A stretch of DNA of 64,000 nucleotides from an uncultured Bacteroides sp. (GTDB taxonomy: Bacteria; Bacteroidota; Bacteroidia; Bacteroidales; Bacteroidaceae). Position 1 is the stretch's first letter. Each line of letters opens with the position of its first letter. Both the position numbers and the translations under genes were made by a program. Below are positions 15,552 to 23,585 of the stretch, in pieces. Location of the stretch: the NCBI GenBank assembly GCA_949296415.1, contig CASFQC010000007.1:1-64000 (forward strand), read 5' to 3'. The notes beneath the pieces were generated by a model. That model made no database searches. It saw only the letters and a list, made by a program, of their open reading frames with translations, and was not told the DNA's origin.

Positions 15552-18500
15552 ATGACTAAACAGAAGAAATTTATCACTTGTGATGGTAATGAAGCTGCGG
15601 CACATATCTCGTATATGTTTTCCGAGGTTGCGGCTATCTATCCTATCACTCCTTCGTCCACGATGGCAGAACACGTAGACGAATGGGCCGCCGCAGGTCG
15701 TAAGAACATCTTTGGCGAAACCGTTCTCGTACAGGAAATGCAGTCTGAGGCCGGTGCTGCCGGTGCCGTACATGGCTCGTTGCAGGCCGGTGCGTTGACT
15801 ACAACGTACACCGCTTCACAGGGCCTGTTGCTGATGATTCCCAACATGTACAAGATTGCCGGTGAGAACCTGCCTTGCGTATTCCACGTATCGGCCCGTA
15901 CACTGGCTTCGCACGCATTGTGTATCTTCGGCGACCACCAAGACGTCATGTCTTGCCGTCAGACTGGCTTTGCCATGCTGGCAGAAGGTTCTGTACAGGA
16001 AGTTATGGATTTGGCCGGTGTGGCTCACTTGTCTACGCTGAAAGCACGTGTGCCGTTCATCAACTTCTTTGACGGTTTCCGTACTTCACACGAAATCCAG
16101 AAGATTGAACGTCTGGACAACGAAGACCTGGCTCCGCTGATTGATCAGGAAGCTTTGGCTGAATTCCGCAGCCGTGCCATGAACCCCATGACTCCTATCG
16201 CACGCGGTATGGCCGAGAATCCCGACCACTTCTTCCAGCATCGTGAGTCATGCAACGGTTTCTATGATGCCGTTCCTGCTATCGTAGAAGACTACATGAA
16301 GAAAATCAGCGAAATCACCGGCCGTCAATATGGCTTGTTCGATTACTACGGTGATCCCGAAGCAGACCGCGTAATTATCGCTATGGGTTCTGTAACGGAA
16401 GCTATCCGTGAGGTTATCGACTACTTGCGTGCGAAAGGCGAAAAGGTTGGTTTGGTGGCTGTTCACCTCTACCGTCCGTTCTCTGCTAAGCATTTCTTGG
16501 CAGCTGTGCCTAAGACAGCTAAGCGTATCGCCGTACTCGACCGTACGAAGGAACCGGGCGCAAACGGTGAACCGCTGTACCTTGATGTAAAAGACTGCTT
16601 CTACGGACAGGCTGATGCTCCTGAGATTGTTGGTGGCCGTTACGGTTTGGGCTCTAAGGATACTACTCCGGCTCAGATTCTGGCTGTTTATGCAAACTTG
16701 GCTTTGCCGACCCCGAAGAACCACTTCACTATTGGTATCGTAGATGATGTGACCTTCACTTCTCTGCCTCAAGAGGCTGAAATCGCAGTAGGTGGCGAAG
16801 GCATGTTCGAAGCTAAATTCTACGGTTTGGGTGCCGATGGTACGGTAGGTGCTAACAAAAACTCTGTAAAGATTATCGGTGATAATACAGATAAGCACTG
16901 TCAGGCATACTTCTCTTACGACTCCAAGAAGTCGGGTGGTTTCACTTGCTCTCACTTGCGTTTCGGTGACACACCTATCCGCTCTACTTACCTGGTAAAT
17001 ACGCCTAACTTCGTGGCTTGCCACGTACAGGCTTATCTGCATATGTACGATGTTACCCGTGGTCTGCGTGACAACGGCTCGTTCTTGCTGAACACCATCT
17101 GGGAAGGCGAAGAATTGGCTAAGAACCTGCCGAACCGCGTGAAGAAATACTTCGCACAACATAATATTACTGTTTACTATATCAACGCTACACAGATTGC
17201 ACAGGAAATTGGTTTGGGTAACCGTACTAACACCATTCTGCAATCGGCATTCTTCCGTATCACGGGCGTTATCCCTGTTGACCTGGCTGTAGAGCAAATG
17301 AAGAAGTTCATCGTGAAGTCTTACGGCAAGAAGGGTGAAGACGTTGTCAACAAGAACTATGCAGCCGTTGACCGCGGTGGCGAATACAAGCAACTGACTG
17401 TTGATCCGGCATGGGCTAACCTGCCTGATGATGCTAAAGCTGAGAACAACGATCCGGCATTCATCAACGAAGTGGTTCGTCCTATCAACGCACAAGACGG
17501 CGACTTGCTGCCGGTATCTGCATTCAAGGGCATTGAAGATGGTTCTTGGGAACAAGGTACGGCTAAATACGAAAAACGTGGTGTGGCTGCATTCGTTCCT
17601 GAATGGAATGCTGAGAACTGTATCCAGTGTAACAAGTGTGCATATGTTTGTCCTCACGCTGCCATCCGTCCGTTCGTGCTTGATGCTGAAGAGCAAAAGG
17701 GTGCTAACTTCACTCAGCTGAAAGCTGTAGGTAAGGCATTTGACGGCATGACATTCCGTATGCAGGTAGACGTGCTTGACTGCTTGGGTTGCGGTAACTG
17801 TGTGGATGTATGTCCGGGCAATCCGAAGAAGGGTGGCAAGGCATTGTCTATGGTTCACTTGGAAAGCCAGCTGAACGAGGCTGCTAACTGGGAATATTGC
17901 GTGAACAACGTGAAGACCAAACAGCACTTGGTAGACATCAAGGCAAATGTGAAGAACTCTCAGTTTGCTACGCCGTTGTTTGAGTTCTCCGGTGCATGCT
18001 CCGGTTGTGGTGAAACTCCGTATGTGAAGTTGATTTCTCAACTGTTTGGTGACCGCGAAATGGTAGCCAACGCTACGGGATGTTCTTCTATCTACTCCGG
18101 TTCTGTTCCTTCTACTCCGTACACCAAGAACGAGAAGGGTCACGGTCCTGCATGGGCTAACTCTTTGTTCGAGGACTTCTGTGAATTCGGTCTGGGTATG
18201 GAATTGGCAAACGAGAAGATTCGCGAGCGCATCGCTAAACTGATGCAAGAGGCTATTGCCGGTGAAGAAACTCCTGCTGAATATAAAGCTATCTATCAGG
18301 AATGGTTGGATAACTGTCTGGATGCTGACAAGACGAAAGACATCTACGAGCGTATCGTTCCGATGCTGGAAGCTGCCAAAGACAAGTGCCCGATTTGCGC
18401 ACAAATCTATGGCTTGAAGCAATACATCATAAAACGCAGCCAATGGATTATCGGTGGTGACGGTGCTTCTTACGATATAGGTTACGGTGGTCTCGACCAC

Positions 18501-19121
18501 GTTATCTCTACCGGCAAGGACGTTAATATCTTGGTATTGGATACAGAGGTTTACTCGAATACCGGTGGTCAGTCTTCTAAGGCTACACCGCTGGGTGCCA
18601 TTGCTAAGTTTGCTGCTTCCGGTAAGCGTGTACGTAAGAAAGACCTCGGCTTGATGGCTACGACTTATGGTTATGTATATGTAGCTCAAATCGCTATGGG
18701 TGCTGACCAGGCTCAGACACTGAAAGCCCTGCGCGAGGCTGAAGCCTATCACGGACCTTCACTCATCATCGCTTACGCTCCGTGTATCAACCATGGTCTG
18801 AAGGCTGGTATGGGCAAGAGCCAGGCTGAGGAAGAAAAAGCTGTGAAGTGCGGTTACTGGCACTTGTGGCGTTATAACCCGGCTCTGGAAGCTGAAGGCA
18901 AGAATCCGTTTACGCTGGATAGCAAAGAACCCGACTGGACTGGATTCAAAGACTTCCTGAAAGGCGAAGTTCGTTATGCTTCTGTAATGAAACAATATCC
19001 CGCAGAAGCCGAAGAGCTCTTCCAGGCTGCTGAGGACAACGCTAAGTGGCGTTATGCAAGCTACAAGCGTATGGCCGCTGAAAGCTGGGGACCGGTTCCC
19101 GCAGACACTATGCTGAAATAA
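15552..19121 (+). CDS. nifJ: Pyruvate:ferredoxin (flavodoxin) oxidoreductase
   Basis: 1189 residues, the usual length of the single-chain enzyme that converts pyruvate and CoA to acetyl-CoA, CO2 and reduced ferredoxin. It has the N-terminal transketolase-like domain (YPITPSSTMAEHVDEW), two [4Fe-4S] motifs at about residues 690 (CIQCNKCAYVCPHA) and 744 (CLGCGNCVDVCPGN), a further CSGCGET cluster region near 815, and the thiamine site GDGASYDIGYGG near 968. Codon choice is visibly more restricted than in neighbours, as expected of a very highly expressed gene, and produces a long spurious antisense frame. It is followed by a strong terminator. Confidence 0.97.
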   Translation: MTKQKKFITCDGNEAAAHISYMFSEVAAIYPITPSSTMAEHVDEWAAAGRKNIFGETVLVQEMQSEAGAAGAVHGSLQAGALTTTYTASQGLLLMIPNMYKIAGENLPCVFHVSARTLASHALCIFGDHQDVMSCRQTGFAMLAEGSVQEVMDLAGVAHLSTLKARVPFINFFDGFRTSHEIQKIERLDNEDLAPLIDQEALAEFRSRAMNPMTPIARGMAENPDHFFQHRESCNGFYDAVPAIVEDYMKKISEITGRQYGLFDYYGDPEADRVIIAMGSVTEAIREVIDYLRAKGEKVGLVAVHLYRPFSAKHFLAAVPKTAKRIAVLDRTKEPGANGEPLYLDVKDCFYGQADAPEIVGGRYGLGSKDTTPAQILAVYANLALPTPKNHFTIGIVDDVTFTSLPQEAEIAVGGEGMFEAKFYGLGADGTVGANKNSVKIIGDNTDKHCQAYFSYDSKKSGGFTCSHLRFGDTPIRSTYLVNTPNFVACHVQAYLHMYDVTRGLRDNGSFLLNTIWEGEELAKNLPNRVKKYFAQHNITVYYINATQIAQEIGLGNRTNTILQSAFFRITGVIPVDLAVEQMKKFIVKSYGKKGEDVVNKNYAAVDRGGEYKQLTVDPAWANLPDDAKAENNDPAFINEVVRPINAQDGDLLPVSAFKGIEDGSWEQGTAKYEKRGVAAFVPEWNAENCIQCNKCAYVCPHAAIRPFVLDAEEQKGANFTQLKAVGKAFDGMTFRMQVDVLDCLGCGNCVDVCPGNPKKGGKALSMVHLESQLNEAANWEYCVNNVKTKQHLVDIKANVKNSQFATPLFEFSGACSGCGETPYVKLISQLFGDREMVANATGCSSIYSGSVPSTPYTKNEKGHGPAWANSLFEDFCEFGLGMELANEKIRERIAKLMQEAIAGEETPAEYKAIYQEWLDNCLDADKTKDIYERIVPMLEAAKDKCPICAQIYGLKQYIIKRSQWIIGGDGASYDIGYGGLDHVISTGKDVNILVLDTEVYSNTGGQSSKATPLGAIAKFAASGKRVRKKDLGLMATTYGYVYVAQIAMGADQAQTLKALREAEAYHGPSLIIAYAPCINHGLKAGMGKSQAEEEKAVKCGYWHLWRYNPALEAEGKNPFTLDSKEPDWTGFKDFLKGEVRYASVMKQYPAEAEELFQAAEDNAKWRYASYKRMAAESWGPVPADTMLK

Positions 19122-19146
19122 AAATTAAAGCATAATTACTCATTAG

Positions 19147-19182
19147 AAAGGCAGAAACCGACTGGCGGTTTCTGCCTTTTTT
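19147..19182 (+). terminator. Intrinsic terminator of nifJ
   Basis: A 14-bp perfect stem (AAAGGCAGAAACCG paired with CGGTTTCTGCCTTT) with loop ACTGG and a T-run, 25 nt past the nifJ stop. Confidence 0.92.
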
Positions 19183-19256
19183 GGTCATGTATAGGCCACA
19201 AGCCATTTCTTTGTTATTGGAAGAGGGCTTGTCAAAAACAGAAAGCCACTATCAAA

Positions 19257-19335
19257 CTGTCATATTGAGCGAAACGTAGTTGAAACATCTCACATAGCAC
19301 TATATGAGAATTGTTGACTACGTTCAGGGTGACAG
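19257..19335. repeat. Imperfect inverted repeat of the CTGTCAnnnTGA type
   Basis: The left arm CTGTCATATTGAGCG...ACGTAGT pairs with a right arm ending ACTACGTT...GGTGACAG. Its ends resemble the palindromic intergenic repeats common in Bacteroidetes (CTGTCAnnCTGAnC). Nothing convincing is seen in the rest of the gap from 19,336 to 19,709; a frame at 19,304-19,603 has no recognisable domain. Confidence 0.55.
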
Positions 19336-19709
19336 AACGACAACAATTTTGAATTATGACACACCTATTTTCGTGTCACAAGCATACGGGATTGATATTA
19401 AGAAGGATTTTCAACCGATATGTGGTTTGTGCTCCGTTCGCCTTTTTCGCTCTTTTCAAACACACCTTTTTCTACAAGTCGCGAATGTCATTGAATGCCG
19501 TGTCTGTAGAACTTTGGGCTATCTTCACCACTTTCCTGTAGTGAGTTTGCTAAAAAACACCATTTTGCATATTGAGCAACTTTGGTTGCCTTTCATTGAA
19601 TGATATTCTCTGATTACCGGTAATATATCTTCATTGCTGTTTATCCTCTCCATTTTCACAGGTACGCGGCTCTATCTAAAAAGAGTAGTCAAAACTTGTC
19701 AAAAGAAAG

Positions 19710-19739
19710 TTGAAAACGACTGTTTGGCTATTATATTTG
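19710..19739 (+). promoter_or_regulatory. Promoter of the restriction-modification island
   Basis: TTG at 19710-19712 and TATATTTG at 19732-19739 with a 19-nt spacer, a good Bacteroidetes promoter. Transcription would start near 19,745, leaving a leader of about 150 nt before the HU-like gene. Confidence 0.75.
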
Positions 19740-19765
19740 CAACCATAAATATGTTGTATTACCGA

Positions 19766-19828
19766 CACGATTAGTAATCGTACATCCGCACAATTACTAA
19801 TCATACGGTATGACGTTTCGTAATCGTG
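19766..19828 (+). promoter_or_regulatory. Nested palindromes in the leader of the HU-like gene
   Basis: A 15-nt perfect palindrome (ACGATTAGTAATCGT, 19767-19781) overlaps two longer-range pairings: GATTAGTAAT (19769-19778) with ATTACTAATC (19793-19802), and CACGATTA (19766-19773) with TAATCGTG (19821-19828). The three pairings are mutually exclusive. The site could be a repressor operator or an RNA switch in the leader. Confidence 0.55.
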
Positions 19829-19895
19829 CAAGAAAACGGTTATAAACAGTGCAAACTGCAATTATTTGAAGTCGAATATTGAATACACAAAAATA

Positions 19896-20348
19896 ATGAT
19901 AAAGTATAGCCTGGTAAAACGAAGGAATCTGAGGCATCCGGAACAACCGCGAAAGTTTTCTGCTTCCGCACAGAGTATGAAAACCCTAACCTTAGAGATT
20001 TTGGCAAAATACATCCGCTTCCATAGGTGCGCTTATAAGGAAGGTGATTTCATAGTCATTACCAGAATGCTGAAAGAAGGCTATCGGGTGGAATTGGATG
20101 ACTTAGGTGTTTTCTATCTTACTTTAGGTTGTGAAGGTGCGGAAAGTAGGGAAACGTTTAATCCGGACAAACACATCAAGGAAGTGAGAGTGAATTGGGC
20201 TCCCGGGGAAGCATTCGAAAATATCCGGGAAGGCATTACGTTTGAAGAAACGATAGACCGACGTACGGAACGCAAATTGCTACGGATGGGACGGAATGAA
20301 GAGAGCAAAGATGGAATTATACTAAGACGAAATAGACTAACAACCTAA
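19896..20348 (+). CDS. HU-like DNA-binding protein (Bacteroidetes HU-HIG type)
   Basis: 150 residues. The sequence follows the Bacteroidetes HU/IHF-related family: KYSLVKRRNL at the start, then LTLEILAKYIRFH, the RVELDDLGVFYLTLGCEGAES segment equivalent to the HU GxGxF region, and VRVNWAPGEAF. It should bend or coat DNA as a dimer. The ATG at 19896 is chosen because it starts just before the conserved KYSLV; an upstream TTG (19866) adds only ten unlike residues. It is first in the island, and a role in regulating the methyltransferase/Res genes, or simply as a hitch-hiking nucleoid protein, is inferred. The next large gene starts 101 nt on. Confidence 0.82.
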   Translation: MIKYSLVKRRNLRHPEQPRKFSASAQSMKTLTLEILAKYIRFHRCAYKEGDFIVITRMLKEGYRVELDDLGVFYLTLGCEGAESRETFNPDKHIKEVRVNWAPGEAFENIREGITFEETIDRRTERKLLRMGRNEESKDGIILRRNRLTT

Positions 20349-20352
20349 AGCA

Positions 20353-20427
20353 ATGAAAGCCGAATTGGAACACCATCTTATCAGGTCGGCCATACGTATA
20401 AACTTATCTATCATTAAAATAAGGTAA
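20353..20427 (+). CDS. Possible 24-residue leader peptide or ORF remnant
   Basis: ATG to TAA, starting 4 nt after the HU-like stop and ending 22 nt before the methyltransferase ATG. It begins MKAELEHHLIRSAIR. It is too short to judge. It could be a coupling peptide, a remnant of a longer gene or chance. Confidence 0.2.
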   Translation: MKAELEHHLIRSAIRINLSIIKIR

Positions 20428-20449
20428 CAATAACATTTAATATATCGCT

Positions 20450-23400
20450 ATGCCCAGTAATTATTATAACAGTTTCGTGACCAAACTGAAGGAAATCTTT
20501 ATGATGGACCATGCCGAACTGGATTTTGGCATTTACCGCATCATGAACCAGAAGCGTCAGGATATTATGAGATTTTTTGAGGTGGAACTGCTGCCACAGG
20601 TCAACGCGGTGTTGTCCGCCAACGCCGGAAATACGGACAGTATCCGGAAGCGTATGACCGAAATAGAGGCACAACTGGGAGCTGACCTTGCCTCATTGCC
20701 CGATACCATTCCTTTGGTGGCAGAATACAAGCGGCTGAAAACGCAACTGGGCCAAACTGTAAACACAGAAGAAATGCAGGCGGAAGTATTTTCTCATCTG
20801 ACTACGTTCTTCTCGCGCTACTATGACAATGGAGATTTCATTTCAAAGCGACGCTATAAAGACAATACGTATGCCATTCCCTACAACGGTGAGGAAGTGA
20901 AACTCTATTGGGCGAATGCCGACCAATACTACATCAAGACTTCGGAATATTTCCGCAACTATACGTTCATCTTACCCATAAGCCAAAGGAAAGTCCATTT
21001 TGTGTTGAAAGACGCCAGCACTGAACAGAACAACAATAAAGCGGGCAATAATATGGAACGTCGGTTCGCGTTGTTCGTTCCACAGGAAGAGGAAGATACG
21101 ATATGTGAACAAATAGCTGAAGGAGAACTGAATATTTACTTTACTTACGAACCAATGCCCAAAGCCACCAAACAAAAGGATTTGTTGGCTCAGGCTATGG
21201 AAACATTGGGAGACATTATTCCGACGGACTTCAACGAACTATTGACAGCAAAAGCACCAACCAAAGAAAACGCAAACCGTACTTTGCTGGAAAAACACCT
21301 GACGGACTATACGGCCAAAAATTCTTTTGACTACTTCATCCATAAAGATTTGGGAGGTTTCCTGCATCGCGAGTTGGATTTCTACATCAAGAACGAAGTG
21401 TTGTATATTGACGATTTGGATTCCAAATACATCACTTCCCAACTCACCATCGTACGGGCCATCAAGCAAGTAGGTGAAAAAATTATCCGTATGCTTGCCC
21501 AATTGGAAAACTTCCAGAAACGGTTGTGGCTGAAAAAGAAATTCGTGGTGCAGTGTGACTATTGCATCACGATAGACCGTGTGCCGGAATCGCTTTACCC
21601 TGAAATTATTGCCAACGACAAGCAACGTGAGGAATGGGTGCGACTGTTTGCTATTGATGAAATCAAAAGGGATGCTCTCACTGAAGGTTATAGTGAGCCT
21701 CTGACCATGAATTTTCTAAAACAAAATCCGTTTCTGGTGCTGGATACAGCATTCTTTTCCGCTTCATTTAAGCACCAACTGTTAGCTTCGTTGGAGAATG
21801 TTGATGAGCAGATGAACGGATTGCTGATAAAATCAGATAATTATCATGCGTTGAGAATATTAGAGAATGTTTTTGATAATAGTATAGACGGGATTTATAT
21901 AGATCCTCCATATAATACAGGTTCTGATGGTTTTATATATAAAGATAACTTCCGGCATTCTTCATGGCTTGCCATGATGGAAAATCGTCTGAATATAGCG
22001 CATAAGTTGATGGCTGACTCTTCTTCTATCACAGTCAGCATAAACGAGAATGAGCTATTCAACCTTAAGAATCTATTGGATATATTATTTGATGGTAATT
22101 ACTATACCACTTTAACTGTAAGAGTGCGGCATGAAGACCGCATTCTGAAAGGTGATAAGGATTTTCATGAAGTTTATGAGAATGTGCTGTTTTATTCGAA
22201 AACAAAGCATTTCAAACCTTTGAAAAGGAAGAAAGACAATACATCCATTGAGGATTATAGATTTAAAGTAGAAGTCAAAAATCCCGATTTTACACTGCAA
22301 CTCGGAAATAAAGAGGTTGAAGTATATTCTCCACAGAGCTATAATATAAGGCGTATGGAACGACCTTCCGTAGATTATCTGAAGCGGATAAGTGTTCGTG
22401 GTTCCATCAGAGAAGGAAATTCCAGTGGCCGCTTCTATGTGGCTTTTATAGAAAATAAAGCGATGGAGTATCCTGGTTACTTGTTTAAGGTATCTAATAT
22501 TGGAGAAGATGGTTTGGGTTATAGGTTTTTTTGGACTCCGTCTAAAGAAAGTGGGAGAAAAAATGGAGATTACTATCAAGGAAAGCCCCAGAATGCCAAA
22601 GATATAATGGAAATACCTTATCCTAACTATATAGATTTTGAAAAAGATTTTAATGATGCGACAAATGAGGGCGGAATACCTTATAGGAATGGTAAAAAGC
22701 CTATTAATTTCTTGAATCATATTTTGTCCTTACAAAAAATTGCTGAAAATAAATCTGCAAGAGTGCTTGACTTCTTTGCTGGGTCGGCATCGTCTGGTCA
22801 TGCAGTTATAACCTTGAACCGGAAAGATAAAGGAACACGAAGATATATTCTTGTTCAAAACGAGGATATTTTTGATCAAACAACCAAGCCTCGTATGGGA
22901 AAAGCCATCTATTCCGAAGACTGGAAAGACGGTAAGCCTGTTTCTCGCAAAGGCATCAGCCAATGCTTCAAATATATCCGTTTGGAACAATATGAAGATA
23001 CCTTGAATAACCTTAGGTTAAAGAAAATGGGGCTTGATTTTAAGAATGACGAGTTCCATGAAAGCTATATGCTTGACTACATGCTTGATACGGAGGCGAA
23101 AGACTCGTTGATGAATTTGAAACTATTTGTCAATCCGTTTGCCGTAACATTGAAAACGACCCAAGACAACGAATTGACAGATACGCCGGTGGATTTGGTA
23201 GAGACATTCAATTATCTGATAGGACTGAATGTAGAAACCATCGGCTGGCATCTGCAAGATAACATCTGTGTAGTACAGGGAAAAACACACCGTGACGGCT
23301 TGCGTACTTTGGTCATCTGGCGTAACCGTAACGAAGTAAATAACGAACAATTGGAGCATTTCTTTGAAGAGATGAACTTCCGTACACGCGACACCGAGTT

Positions 23401-23518
23401 TGACATCATCTACGTAAACGGCGACAATATGCTGCCCAACCTCCGCCGTGACGAAGAACATTGGAAGGTGATGCTTACGGAAGAAGAGTTTGCCAAACGT
23501 ATGTTTGAAGAAGAATAA
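20450..23518 (+). CDS. Type III-like DNA adenine methyltransferase (Mod)
   Basis: 1022 residues. The AdoMet-dependent N6-adenine methyltransferase core has the catalytic motif DPPYNTGSDG (D485) before the cofactor motif DFFAGSASSGHA (D774). This is the beta-class order used by type III Mod subunits such as EcoP15I. The roughly 290 residues between them form the target-recognition region. A long N-terminal extension (about 430 residues) precedes the core, making it larger than classical Mod (about 650). The recognition region (about 22,000-22,750) is visibly richer in A/T than either end, as seen when specificity domains are exchanged. It is followed at 67 nt by the Res-like gene. It would mark host DNA and, with Res, restrict unmodified DNA. 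Confidence 0.9.
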   Translation: MPSNYYNSFVTKLKEIFMMDHAELDFGIYRIMNQKRQDIMRFFEVELLPQVNAVLSANAGNTDSIRKRMTEIEAQLGADLASLPDTIPLVAEYKRLKTQLGQTVNTEEMQAEVFSHLTTFFSRYYDNGDFISKRRYKDNTYAIPYNGEEVKLYWANADQYYIKTSEYFRNYTFILPISQRKVHFVLKDASTEQNNNKAGNNMERRFALFVPQEEEDTICEQIAEGELNIYFTYEPMPKATKQKDLLAQAMETLGDIIPTDFNELLTAKAPTKENANRTLLEKHLTDYTAKNSFDYFIHKDLGGFLHRELDFYIKNEVLYIDDLDSKYITSQLTIVRAIKQVGEKIIRMLAQLENFQKRLWLKKKFVVQCDYCITIDRVPESLYPEIIANDKQREEWVRLFAIDEIKRDALTEGYSEPLTMNFLKQNPFLVLDTAFFSASFKHQLLASLENVDEQMNGLLIKSDNYHALRILENVFDNSIDGIYIDPPYNTGSDGFIYKDNFRHSSWLAMMENRLNIAHKLMADSSSITVSINENELFNLKNLLDILFDGNYYTTLTVRVRHEDRILKGDKDFHEVYENVLFYSKTKHFKPLKRKKDNTSIEDYRFKVEVKNPDFTLQLGNKEVEVYSPQSYNIRRMERPSVDYLKRISVRGSIREGNSSGRFYVAFIENKAMEYPGYLFKVSNIGEDGLGYRFFWTPSKESGRKNGDYYQGKPQNAKDIMEIPYPNYIDFEKDFNDATNEGGIPYRNGKKPINFLNHILSLQKIAENKSARVLDFFAGSASSGHAVITLNRKDKGTRRYILVQNEDIFDQTTKPRMGKAIYSEDWKDGKPVSRKGISQCFKYIRLEQYEDTLNNLRLKKMGLDFKNDEFHESYMLDYMLDTEAKDSLMNLKLFVNPFAVTLKTTQDNELTDTPVDLVETFNYLIGLNVETIGWHLQDNICVVQGKTHRDGLRTLVIWRNRNEVNNEQLEHFFEEMNFRTRDTEFDIIYVNGDNMLPNLRRDEEHWKVMLTEEEFAKRMFEEE

Positions 23519-23585
23519 AAAAAGGAAGGGAGATGGCTGCACACGAGATAGATGGAAACAACAGATAGGAACATTGAACAGGAAT

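Noticed and set aside
16248..18752. 834-codon open frame antisense to nifJ
   Set aside because: It lies wholly inside a clear pyruvate:ferredoxin oxidoreductase gene. Its composition (Arg/Val/Thr/Cys-rich, no domain) is what the biased codons of a highly expressed gene give on the opposite strand.
19304..19603. 99-codon frame between nifJ and the island, possibly transposase debris
   Set aside because: No transposase motif is recognisable in either strand, and it overlaps an inverted-repeat element. It was left as unexplained intergenic DNA.
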